Assembly: GCA_009839745.1 (NCBI GenBank)
Contig: VXPE01000070.1
Span: 88,445-122,982, forward strand
Length of the DNA stretch: 34,538 nucleotides
Origin: Candidatus Poribacteria bacterium
Lineage (GTDB): Bacteria > Poribacteria > WGA-4E > WGA-3G
Direction of reading: 5' to 3'
The notes below the pieces were generated by a model. That model was given only the letters and a program-made list of their open reading frames with translations, was not told the origin of the DNA and did not search any database. Made by a program: the position numbers and the translations under genes. Positions 22,624-30,832 of the stretch are shown one piece after another. Position 1 is the stretch's first letter, and each line of letters opens with the position of its first letter.

Positions 22624-23151
22624 ATGGAAGATCAACTCAAAATGGCTCGGCACAGTTTGGAAAATCTACCGGTACTCCAGTGTCCTGATGGGTATCATAT
22701 CCGTACCTATCAGCAGGGAGATGAGATACATTGGGCAAGAATAATGGACAGCGCCTTCGTAGACCAAGAAAGAACCGCTCAAGATACCCACACTGACGTT
22801 ATTAGCCAACCCAATTTCGATCCAGACGGCTTCTGTTTCGTCATTCACAAAGATATTCCTATCGGCACGGCGTGTGCGTGGAAGGAATCCCTTCATGGCA
22901 AACCGATTGGCTACATTGATATGCTCGCCGTGCTTCCCGAACACACTGGACATAAACTCGGCAAATGGTTAACAGTGTTTCTCCTACACTATTTCAAAGC
23001 GCAGCACGTAACATCTGTAATGTTAGATACAGACGATTTCCGACTTCCCGCAATCAAAAATTATCTCAACCTGGGGTTTGTTCCTGTTTATGTAGGTGAA
23101 AATCACCTGTCACGTTGGCGCAGTATCTTTGAAAAACTGGACATTTTTTAA
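22624..23151 (+). CDS. GNAT-family N-acetyltransferase, second of tandem pair
   Basis: A 175-residue paralogue of the preceding gene, 7 nt downstream. It shares QLKMARHSLENLPVLQ, IPIGTACAWKES, the acetyl-CoA loop PEHTGHKLGKW and LDTDDFRLPAIKNYLNLGFVPVYV. It lacks the C-terminal extension of about 25 residues found in the first copy. The ribosome binding site is weak, so coupling to the first gene is likely. The tandem arrangement suggests local duplication with some divergence in the N-terminal acceptor-binding region. Acceptor unknown. Confidence 0.82.
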   Translation: MEDQLKMARHSLENLPVLQCPDGYHIRTYQQGDEIHWARIMDSAFVDQERTAQDTHTDVISQPNFDPDGFCFVIHKDIPIGTACAWKESLHGKPIGYIDMLAVLPEHTGHKLGKWLTVFLLHYFKAQHVTSVMLDTDDFRLPAIKNYLNLGFVPVYVGENHLSRWRSIFEKLDIF

Positions 23152-23168
23152 TTTTTCCTTTCCTAAAA

Positions 23169-24863
23169 ATGAGAGTACCCCTCGCGGTGAGAAACCATTT
23201 CCGTTTGCCGAGTCGTTTTGTTATATCTGCGATTCTCATCAGCGGCTTCGGTTTCCGAGTTATCGGGATAAACATCGGCTTACCTGATTCTCCCGACCCC
23301 CGTGAAGTGCTAATCGCCCGAGATGTGCTGAACCTCATCCACTTCACGGCACCCCCTGAAATCTACAACTGGCCCGGGACAGCATGGTTTTACGTTATTG
23401 CTGGGATAGGCAAATTACTGTCGCTTGCGGGTTTGCAGCTAACGGAAGCCCGTGTCATCCTACTGGCACGCTGCATCAACGTTCTGTTGTCTATAGCGAC
23501 ACTTTGGTTCACCTATCGTATCGGCATTCACTGCTACAGTAAACGTATAGGTCAGATTGCAGCGGGATTGCTCGCTATTGCGATGTTACACGCTACGAAT
23601 GAATCGCGTTTTGCACTCGTTGACATCCCCGCGACCTTCTGTGTAACGTTGTTTCTCTATCACGTGGCGCGCGTGCGGTCTTCCTCAGACGCGCCCACGT
23701 TTCAAACAGCGGTATGGCTCGGCGTTATCGCAGGCGTTGGTTTCGCAGTCAAATTTACAACCGTCTTTGTAGGTCTCTCCTTGCTGGTCTTCCCAATAAG
23801 TGCGGGCTTTTATAAAAAGTTTTCAACAATTATCGGTGTTTCCGTATTAACCTTTACGCTCCTCTGCCCTTATTGGCTCATCGATCTGATTTCACCGGAG
23901 TGGAACCTCTTCTTTGAGGACTTTTGGTATGAAGCCACGCATTATCACCGCGGGCACTTCGGTCTCATCGCTGCAGCGGAATCTGGATTGCTACATCGGT
24001 TTACCCATCTATGGATGCTCCTGAAATGGGGCATGGGTTTACCGCTTGCGCTCCTTGTCAGTTTAGGGATTTTGTGGGCGCTCGTGCGGCTTAAAAGAGC
24101 CGTTGGTGGGTTTCCTATATCAGAAGTCCTCCTGCTAACTTTCGTTATTCCGTATCTACTATTTATCGGGATACATAAGGTTAAATTCGCCCGCCACCTC
24201 CTAATACTCTATCCGGCACTCACTGTGCTGGCAGCTGCAGCATTCACACGTATTCCGAGCATCGTGGCAACGCTGTTAGCGCGGGGATGTCGGCGCGAGA
24301 CCGTGAATCGTCTACGTTCCATTGAAGGGTTTAATACATTTGGGAAATGGTTTGGGACAGTCTTGGGTGGTGTTGTGGCACTTTACTCACTGGTTTATAC
24401 GCTTTCGTTTGCCTCTATCCTACTGTCTCAACCGACGAAGATCGCAGCATCCGACTGGATAGCCGCGCACATTCCACCAGAGGAATCTGTTGCTGTCGCG
24501 CCAGAGATCCTATTCGACTGGCTTCTCCCTGACGTAGACTTTATCGTGACAGATGAAAAGGTGAAATGGGTGCTTATTGTTGTGCCAGATCTTGAAGTGT
24601 TCCAAAAATACCAAGCGTCGCCCGACCGCTATCAAGATAAGGATTGGTATCCTCTCAGCGAGATTGAATTCGAGGAGACCCTTGCGTTTTACACGCGGGT
24701 CTTAGGAGACGGAAGTCCATATCAACTCTCCAAAACATTCAGATGCCCACCAAAGTTCTTAGGTATCCCCATAATATCCGATAGCGGTGCCCTGTTTCCA
24801 ATGCGCGCCCTTGCCCATCCAGAACTCCGCGTCTATCGCCGTCTCGATGCAACGGTGCCGTAA
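23169..24863 (+). CDS. GT39-like (ArnT/PMT-type) membrane glycosyltransferase
   Basis: A 564-residue GT-C type protein with about ten membrane helices and a C-terminal hydrophilic domain (about 430-564). The first external loop carries the acidic motif DPREVLIARD (about 43-52), where GT39 enzymes have their catalytic Asp. A second acidic segment, ESRFALVDIPATF, follows the third or fourth helix, as in dolichol- or undecaprenyl-phosphate-sugar transferases. It should transfer a sugar from a polyprenyl-phosphate donor to protein or lipid at the outer face of the inner membrane. No clear ribosome binding site precedes 23169, so an internal start is possible. It begins 17 nt after the acetyltransferase stop. 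Donor and acceptor unknown. Confidence 0.78.
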   Translation: MRVPLAVRNHFRLPSRFVISAILISGFGFRVIGINIGLPDSPDPREVLIARDVLNLIHFTAPPEIYNWPGTAWFYVIAGIGKLLSLAGLQLTEARVILLARCINVLLSIATLWFTYRIGIHCYSKRIGQIAAGLLAIAMLHATNESRFALVDIPATFCVTLFLYHVARVRSSSDAPTFQTAVWLGVIAGVGFAVKFTTVFVGLSLLVFPISAGFYKKFSTIIGVSVLTFTLLCPYWLIDLISPEWNLFFEDFWYEATHYHRGHFGLIAAAESGLLHRFTHLWMLLKWGMGLPLALLVSLGILWALVRLKRAVGGFPISEVLLLTFVIPYLLFIGIHKVKFARHLLILYPALTVLAAAAFTRIPSIVATLLARGCRRETVNRLRSIEGFNTFGKWFGTVLGGVVALYSLVYTLSFASILLSQPTKIAASDWIAAHIPPEESVAVAPEILFDWLLPDVDFIVTDEKVKWVLIVVPDLEVFQKYQASPDRYQDKDWYPLSEIEFEETLAFYTRVLGDGSPYQLSKTFRCPPKFLGIPIISDSGALFPMRALAHPELRVYRRLDATVP

Positions 24864-24886
24864 GAAATGGGATGTCGCGCGATGGC

Positions 24887-25537
24887 TTACATGATTGGGG
24901 GCTTGAAATAATTCTTTTGGATAGGCACGAGCGTTGACAGGATTTGATGAAGTACATCCGCCGCAGTCGTATCGGCATCAATGATGCGAACGAGGTCTTG
25001 AGGATAGTAATCAATCAAGGGTTCGGTTTCTCGTTTGTAAACATCCCAGCGATAGCGAACTACGATTTCTTCAGAATCGTCGATTCGATTTTCTTTGAGT
25101 GCGCGCCCGCGGATGCGTCTAAACATCACTTCCCGGTCCTCACAGACCATGTAGATGACCTTAAAAAGTTTAATATAAGGTGCTATGAGACTTGCTTGTG
25201 CAATGTTGCGTGGGATGCCATCAAGAATCAACAGATCGCTTTCTGGCGCGTAGACCTGCTCGCGGACTTTTGCCGCCATATAGTCTTGCCAGATTTTGAT
25301 TGTGATGTGATCTGGGACTAATTTACCGATGCCTGCGTATTGTTGGAAAATCTGTCCGCATTTGGAATTGATATCAAGTTCGCGGAACATATCCCCACTG
25401 GAGACGTGGAAAATGCCGGGGATTCCTGCCAGCAATTTCCCTTGTGTTCCCTTACCAACACCAGGGGGACCCACAAGTATCACTGCTTGATAACACAGTC
25501 CATCCACCTCGTGTAGAGGGTTCTTATCCGTTGTCAT
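24887..25537 (-). CDS. adk: Adenylate kinase family protein (short-lid type)
   Basis: These enzymes interconvert ATP+AMP and 2 ADP. The P-loop GPPGVGKGT is at 23-31, the AMP-binding segment SSGDMFRE at 46-53 and DGIPRN at 106-111 (DGFPR in standard Adk). RRIRGRALKENRIDDSEE at about 140-157 forms a short lid without zinc cysteines, followed by the catalytic Arg161 and WDVYKRETEPLIDYY. The N-terminal 15 residues extend beyond typical Adk. AGAGGA lies 12 nt before the ATG. Phe to Ile in DGFPR and the unusual YMVCEDREVMFRR leave open a related nucleoside monophosphate kinase. Convergent with the glycosyltransferase, 23 nt apart. Confidence 0.83.
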   Translation of the reverse strand: MTTDKNPLHEVDGLCYQAVILVGPPGVGKGTQGKLLAGIPGIFHVSSGDMFRELDINSKCGQIFQQYAGIGKLVPDHITIKIWQDYMAAKVREQVYAPESDLLILDGIPRNIAQASLIAPYIKLFKVIYMVCEDREVMFRRIRGRALKENRIDDSEEIVVRYRWDVYKRETEPLIDYYPQDLVRIIDADTTAADVLHQILSTLVPIQKNYFKPPIM

Positions 25538-25616
25538 GTCTGTTTTTGTCCTCTGCCGCCTTTCTTCCTCTTCGTTGAGTTAACGAGCCTCACAAAAGCG
25601 TTCACACGCGCCCCTA

Positions 25617-26678
25617 TCATACACACTCTGCTCCAAGAAGGTGTTCAAGGATGTAGAAGTCCAGACCTTCATAATCTCGGGCTGCGATAAATTCCTGTTC
25701 GACATCTTTGTCAAACGTTCGGACTTTCTCAAGTAGGTTAAGGAAGGTTCTGCGACTGCTCAATAAGTGTTTTGTTGAGATGTCGCGGGGTTGGGTTCGC
25801 ATTACTTTCACATCTAATCCAATGAATTCACCGTTTCTACCGTATCCGTTCTCCTCCAGGACCCGTACCTGATTAAACGCACGTCGCAAATTAACGGAAC
25901 CGAACGCCTTATCTTGATCGAATTTTAGCCCATTCTGATCGTTGAGATGGACACTCCAAAGTTTCTGATGACAGAGGGCGTATCCCATCTCATCGGAGGG
26001 TTCCAAACCTGCCAGAATGGCGTGCGCGCTTTCGATTAACCCGCCAACGCGCTCTGGTGCGTCGCTCGCGTATGCTAAACCAATAGCGTGTCCGATGGTT
26101 GGAATATAAGCGATGTCCATCGGTTCATTCGGTTTGGGTTCTATAAGGATTCGGATTTCTGGATCGTAGTCGAGTAGCGCGTTAATCGCTTCTAAAATTT
26201 GACCAACTGCGCCTGCTGCGTCTTTCGTTTCCCGGATGTAGGTGCCTTCTCGGGCAAGCCACAACACGAGATTCCTACACCCGATCTCGTTGGCAATATC
26301 CACACACCTTTTTGAACGTTCCAGGGCATAGTGTCTTTCTTTTTCGGAATTAGAGGTGTAAGCCCCATCAAGTGTCTGTGGAGATTCCCACAACCGCGGT
26401 GCCACCACCTCTGCCGTCAAACCATGGTCATCAATCTGTTTTTTTACGGCTTTTGTCCGTGCTATCAGTTGTGTATATGTTTTCTCGTCAATATCCGGTA
26501 CAATATCATCATCGTGAAATTGAATTCCAACAAAACCGAGATCGCGATAAACTCCAACTTTTTCATCGAAACTGAACGGCTCCCGAACAGGGGGGCCAAA
26601 AGGGTCTGTTCCCTCATGTATATTCCAGGGTCCGAAAGAGAAACAATATTCTGTTGCTTCTTTAAGGGGTTCGCTCAT
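25617..26678 (-). CDS. Xylose isomerase (XylA)-like protein, one metal ligand substituted
   Basis: Class I xylose isomerases interconvert xylose and xylulose in a TIM barrel with two metals. Numbered from the first of two ATGs (26681), the protein follows Streptomyces XylA closely: His56 (FHDDD), Trp141, Glu181 and Lys183 (EPKPNEP), Glu217, His220, Asp255 and Asp257 (FDQD), Asp290. The C-terminus LEHLLGA also matches. The aspartate that is residue 245 in Streptomyces, a metal-1 ligand, is His245 here (SVHLND). At 354 residues it is about 30 shorter. The second ATG (26678) has better spacing from AGGAG, so I use it. Substrate may be xylose or a related sugar; an FGGY kinase lies elsewhere in the window. 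Confidence 0.82.
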   Translation of the reverse strand: MSEPLKEATEYCFSFGPWNIHEGTDPFGPPVREPFSFDEKVGVYRDLGFVGIQFHDDDIVPDIDEKTYTQLIARTKAVKKQIDDHGLTAEVVAPRLWESPQTLDGAYTSNSEKERHYALERSKRCVDIANEIGCRNLVLWLAREGTYIRETKDAAGAVGQILEAINALLDYDPEIRILIEPKPNEPMDIAYIPTIGHAIGLAYASDAPERVGGLIESAHAILAGLEPSDEMGYALCHQKLWSVHLNDQNGLKFDQDKAFGSVNLRRAFNQVRVLEENGYGRNGEFIGLDVKVMRTQPRDISTKHLLSSRRTFLNLLEKVRTFDKDVEQEFIAARDYEGLDFYILEHLLGAECV

Positions 26679-26707
26679 CATCCTCTCCTATACGCAACGT
26701 TTTTTAT

Positions 26708-26720
26708 TCCATTTCGTTAC
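26708..26720 (-). repeat. Box A loop without a strong stem, XylA-like leader
   Basis: On the minus strand GTAACGAAATGGA matches the box A loop consensus. The flanks allow only about 3 bp including a wobble. GCGTATAGGAGAGG follows and ends at the start codon, like the GGATATACGGAGAGGC of full copies. This is probably a decayed copy. Confidence 0.45.
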
Positions 26721-26752
26721 ACATATTACCTTCGATCGCTTTGTTTTGGAAA

Positions 26753-26765
26753 CGCTACGGTAGCG
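26753..26765. promoter_or_regulatory. 13-bp palindrome between divergent genes
   Basis: CGCTAC G GTAGCG lies between the XylA-like and Omp85 genes, nested in a wider ATCGCT/AGCGAT inverted repeat (26735-26740 and 26762-26767). It could be an operator; no regulator is known. Confidence 0.3.
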
Positions 26766-26787
26766 ATAAAAGATACGAAAAAACTGC

Positions 26788-26817
26788 TTGACTTTACCAA
26801 TAAGTATAATGTATTAT
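26788..26817 (+). promoter_or_regulatory. Putative promoter of the Omp85 fusion gene
   Basis: TTGACT (26788-26793), an 18-bp spacer and TATTAT (26812-26817). The predicted leader to the ATG at 26906 is about 80 nt. Confidence 0.5.
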
Positions 26818-26905
26818 TTAAAATGTGTCAAGCAATTCTGTAGTCGAGGTTTGCAAACCGATATTGCAAATCAGATATGCTGGATTAAGAAGGAACCTTC
26901 CCAGA

Positions 26906-29900
26906 ATGTTACCCATATCTCGAGCGATTTTCTCTCACGCATATTTATTATATTTTTTGATGCTCACGCTGAACCTGTCTATCCAGCATATACATGCAGC
27001 GGATCATGAAGGCAAAGGGAGCACCTCCCTTCCATCTGTCAACAATTCGATCCGCGAAGTCCAGACATTGATATTAGGGACACCGTCAACAAAAACCTTC
27101 AGTTTTTTAGATGTTTACCACATAGCACTCAGTCTAAATATATCAGGTAATATTGAACTGATCGCTACAGAGGGGGATGTCATCACCGTTACGCTTGAGA
27201 AGCAGGCACGGAAAACCACAAATACAAAACAGGACGATCTGATTCGCGACTATCTTGATAGCATCACCTTTACAGGAACGCACAGCGGTGACACACTTCA
27301 GTTAAGGATACAACTATCCAACAATTCCTCTGAAACACAGCCGAACTCGCTTTCTAATGCGGAAGCGTTACAAGCCGCCCGCTATGATGGACTCCAACTG
27401 AAATGTAGAATTAAAACGCCAGCGGATGTCTCTGTTCAGCTCCACACCAAAACTGGGGACATCTCCCTTCAACGTATCCGTGGGAAAATAGAAACTTCGA
27501 CAGAGACAGGGAACGTCCATTTAGATGAAACCGTAGGTAATTATAACGTCCGTGTGACCAAGGGCAACATTGACGGGAAGATCTTGCTGACCCATGGACA
27601 AAACAAATTAGAGACCCAAAACGGCTCAATTGGACTGGAGGTCCTTGACTCCGTTGCATCACCGATGGATATAACCGCCCAAGCGGGTAGCATCCGTTTA
27701 CGACTTCCCGAAAATTATGCCGCGGATGTTGAACTTGAGAGTGAGAAACAGCAGATTGTTGTCAATTTGCCCGCACAATTTGACGAGGTGACGGGATTGA
27801 CTATTATTAACGACGGTGGACCTTTGTTTCGCCTGAAAGCCACCACCTTGATTTCACTTCTACCGAGTGCATCAAGCAGCAATACATCCGCAGATACTGA
27901 AACGGATCTCACCATAGATTTCGCGCACCCCGTCCCGCAAGTAGCACAACCGCCCACTATTGATGGAAATTTATCTGAAATCGTGTGGCAAGCAGCGGCG
28001 CGACTCTCTCCGCTCCAAAACCCAGATGGCACGGAGGTGCCAAGCAACGCAACTGAAACTTTTTTAATGTGGGATGCCGAGAATTTCTATGTCGGGGTAA
28101 AGGCACATTTGTCTGACTCGCTCCTTCTGTATGTTTCACAGACCCAACACGATTCGCCAATTTGGGAAGACGAGTGTATTGAAATTCTGATTGACCCGAA
28201 TCCGAAAACCGATGTCTATTATCACCTCGTTATTAATCCGATTGGCGCGTATTTTGATCAGCAGGTGAATACACCCGGAGAGCCGAGTTTCCAGTTCGCG
28301 CCTCATGATGTCCAACTCACTTTAAATCGGAAAACGCTGCAAACGGCATTCAAGGCAAATAGCGCGTGGAATTCAAATGCAAAAGTTGCGAGTCAAATTA
28401 ACGCTGCTTTTTGGAGCCTTGAGGTCGCTTTTCCGCGTAAAATGTTGGAACCTGCTCCTAAGATGGATCCGCAGTCGACTTCGTCTTTTGAAAACAAGTG
28501 GCTTTTTAACATCCACCGTAAGATGCACAGCAGCAATATGAAGAGCCTCATTCCTGCTACGTCCAGAGAATATAGCTACTGGCTGCCGATTTACGATACC
28601 GAGCGTCCATGGTGGCCCCACACGCCACAGGAGTATACGGGTCCGCTTGCCGGACGCTATGGTCCAGCAATGGGAATTTTGGAATTCATTACGACACCAC
28701 TCGCTTCCGAAGACTTCGCATCCAAAACCAAGGTCCGGGTCGCGACTATTGAGATCAAAGGCAACACTACTATTTCGACAGAGGCTGTTCAACAAGCCCT
28801 TCCGATTCAGGTTGAAGATGTTATCACAAGTTCACAACTTTCTTGGCTCATCGCAGAATTGCAGGAACAGGGTTGGTTCCAAGATGTGCGTTTGGAAACT
28901 CAGCAAGTCGATGTTGCCAATGCAGAATCCATCAGCAGTCAGCAAGCGACTGGGAGACAAGATTGGAAGGATGGAAGACTGGTAGATGGGGTAACATACC
29001 CAATCTTCCCTTCTTTCAACCCTCCAATCAATTTGCATATCCGAGTTACGGAAGCCCCCGTGCTTTTTGCGCAGCAAATTAAGATCGAAGGGAACAGGAG
29101 CTTTCCTTCACGATTCATAAAGGAGTGGTTTCAGTTAGAATCCGGCTATCTTGCCGTTGCGATTGTTAGACTGAAAGAACGATTAATTGCTGATTTTTAC
29201 GCAAATCGCGGATATGAATTCGCCACTGTTACACATCGAATTGACAACGATGTCCTTGAATTTAGCATTGACGAGGGGACACTACACGAGATTCGTTTCA
29301 CTGGGAACAGTCGAATCCCGCGGGCGGAACTGTTGTCGGCACTTAACCTCAGCACTGGAAATGGTGATGGAGAAGGAGGTTCACAAGCCTCGGATATTTA
29401 CCATCACGCGCTGGGTCAATCGAAAATAAACGGTCTGCGCCAGGAACTCAGCAAAAACAGTGAACATTTCAAATCGGTTCGGAATTGGCATGTTCAACGT
29501 GAGGGTGGAAAAAACGTCATGATTATTGACATTGAAGAGCAACCCTTCGCGAGACCTGGTGGTTTCCCGATTCTTCAATTTAATCGTGTTCACGGATTAA
29601 TGCTTGGCGCGGGAGGGACGCTCTCGACGCAGCTCACGGGTAAAGAACGGGTTTTCGGCTCAATAAGTCATGGATTTTCCAGCAAAATATGGAACTACCA
29701 CGCCGGTATCGAGAAAGGGTTCTTTAAACGGCAGCTGCTCAAATTCGGAGGGGGGTTCTATAAACTCACGGATGTCAGTTCCAATCTCTATCTACATCAA
29801 GGTGAGGCTTCTCTGAGTGCCAGCTATTACGGTTCAGCACTTCAGGATTATTATCAACGTCAGGGCGCACAGGGATGGATAACTTACGCGCTATCAGAGT

Positions 29901-30679
29901 GGTCGTATCTTAGGCTGGAGTTTACTGGGGAAAGACACGACAACCTTTCCAAATCTACGGATTGGAGTTACTTAAACCGAAATCTAATCAAGCGGGGCAA
30001 CTCACGGATTAATCGTGGACAATTGAGGAGTCTTTCTCTCGTTTATGCGTTCGATACACGGGACCACAGATCGACGATCACACGGCATTTCCACACACTG
30101 TTTTCTGCGAATGAGAGGACTCGGCGGGGATGGCGTGGTCAATTCGCGGTTGAAATAGCCGGGAACAGTTTCGGTGGGGACCACGCCTTCAATTTCTATC
30201 GGTTTGAGTTGGCACGCTACACACCTGTATCCGGCGCACACCATCTGAACGTGCGGATTGCGGGTGATTTTTCCGATGCTCCCTTGCCAAGGCAACGGCT
30301 TCTCCACCTTGGGGGCGGTAATACCCTGCGCGGTCACGATTCTAATGTGTTCGCTGGGGATAATCGGTTCCTGATTAACCTGGAGTATCGGTTCATCAAA
30401 GAAACAATTCCCAATGAACAAGATGGTGTCTTGGGATGGACCCTCAGTTGCTTCATGGATGCGGGTCGTGTGTGGTGGTATGATGATGCCCCCTTTTCTG
30501 ACTTTGAATATTTCATGACCCAGTTGGAGGCATCTGTTGGGATTGGAGGCTCCATCTTTTGGGATCCTTTCGGGAATCCCGAACCGTGGAGTGTCGCCCT
30601 TGAAGTGGCAGAACCCCTTAATTCGTCTTTTTCCTTACGAAATCCGAGCATCATTTTACGTTTAGGACGCATGTTCTAA
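26906..30679 (+). CDS. DUF4097 + CBM9-like + POTRA + Omp85 barrel fusion protein
   Basis: I start at the ATG at 26906 (1257 aa; AAGGAA 11 nt upstream) because it gives a clean signal peptide ending HIHA-A near residue 31; a GTG at 26825 gives a longer N-terminus without one. Domains in order: DUF4097-like repetitive beta region (about 75-330; TGDISLQRIRGKIETSTETG), CBM9-like domain (about 348-590; IDGNLSEIVWQAAARL, EDECIEILIDPN), POTRA 1 (about 608-668), POTRA 2 (about 714-785), POTRA 3 (about 789-875) and an Omp85/BamA-TamA barrel (about 885-1257). The barrel has FDTRDHR, GGGNTLRGHD (the LRG motif of the L6 loop) and a C-terminal Phe. Omp85 proteins insert or export outer-membrane or lipid-linked cargo. 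The N-terminal fusion suggests a cargo- or glycan-binding module. Barrel and POTRA calls are firm; the DUF4097 call is less so. Confidence 0.82.
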   Translation: MLPISRAIFSHAYLLYFLMLTLNLSIQHIHAADHEGKGSTSLPSVNNSIREVQTLILGTPSTKTFSFLDVYHIALSLNISGNIELIATEGDVITVTLEKQARKTTNTKQDDLIRDYLDSITFTGTHSGDTLQLRIQLSNNSSETQPNSLSNAEALQAARYDGLQLKCRIKTPADVSVQLHTKTGDISLQRIRGKIETSTETGNVHLDETVGNYNVRVTKGNIDGKILLTHGQNKLETQNGSIGLEVLDSVASPMDITAQAGSIRLRLPENYAADVELESEKQQIVVNLPAQFDEVTGLTIINDGGPLFRLKATTLISLLPSASSSNTSADTETDLTIDFAHPVPQVAQPPTIDGNLSEIVWQAAARLSPLQNPDGTEVPSNATETFLMWDAENFYVGVKAHLSDSLLLYVSQTQHDSPIWEDECIEILIDPNPKTDVYYHLVINPIGAYFDQQVNTPGEPSFQFAPHDVQLTLNRKTLQTAFKANSAWNSNAKVASQINAAFWSLEVAFPRKMLEPAPKMDPQSTSSFENKWLFNIHRKMHSSNMKSLIPATSREYSYWLPIYDTERPWWPHTPQEYTGPLAGRYGPAMGILEFITTPLASEDFASKTKVRVATIEIKGNTTISTEAVQQALPIQVEDVITSSQLSWLIAELQEQGWFQDVRLETQQVDVANAESISSQQATGRQDWKDGRLVDGVTYPIFPSFNPPINLHIRVTEAPVLFAQQIKIEGNRSFPSRFIKEWFQLESGYLAVAIVRLKERLIADFYANRGYEFATVTHRIDNDVLEFSIDEGTLHEIRFTGNSRIPRAELLSALNLSTGNGDGEGGSQASDIYHHALGQSKINGLRQELSKNSEHFKSVRNWHVQREGGKNVMIIDIEEQPFARPGGFPILQFNRVHGLMLGAGGTLSTQLTGKERVFGSISHGFSSKIWNYHAGIEKGFFKRQLLKFGGGFYKLTDVSSNLYLHQGEASLSASYYGSALQDYYQRQGAQGWITYALSEWSYLRLEFTGERHDNLSKSTDWSYLNRNLIKRGNSRINRGQLRSLSLVYAFDTRDHRSTITRHFHTLFSANERTRRGWRGQFAVEIAGNSFGGDHAFNFYRFELARYTPVSGAHHLNVRIAGDFSDAPLPRQRLLHLGGGNTLRGHDSNVFAGDNRFLINLEYRFIKETIPNEQDGVLGWTLSCFMDAGRVWWYDDAPFSDFEYFMTQLEASVGIGGSIFWDPFGNPEPWSVALEVAEPLNSSFSLRNPSIILRLGRMF
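28961..29029. repeat. 69-nt imperfect palindrome inside the Omp85 gene
   Basis: Two 33-nt arms (28961-28993 and 28997-29029) are 26 of 33 complementary, separated by the loop ACA. The arms begin with GATTGGAAGG and end with CCTCCAATC. The element is 23 codons long, keeps the frame and lies in the linker between POTRA 1 and POTRA 2. Confidence 0.65.
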
Positions 30680-30713
30680 TGGGTATCGGTTCGGATTTTT
30701 TTTCAAAAATCCT

Positions 30714-30827
30714 TTCAGTCGCCAGTCTTCAGTTAAGAGATTTTCGTTTAACGAGGGGAAACACCCAAGCAAAAACACCCTCTTTTAACTGATAACTGGC
30801 AATTGGCAACTGACAACTGACAACTAC
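30714..30827 (+). repeat. CAGTTAAGAG-type repeat with heptamer tail
   Basis: CAGTCTTCAGTTAAGAG near the left end and CTCTTTTAACTGATAACTG near 30780-30798 are inverted copies. ACTGGCAATTGGCAACTG and ACTGACAACTGACAACT heptamer-like words follow up to the ATG of the next gene. It occupies nearly all of the Omp85 to GcvT-like intergenic space. Confidence 0.6.
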
Positions 30828-30832
30828 TAAAT

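Noticed and set aside
30693-30712. AT-rich hairpin after the Omp85 gene as terminator
   Set aside because: The stem is almost only A/T with two GC pairs and no separate T-run; too weak to call.
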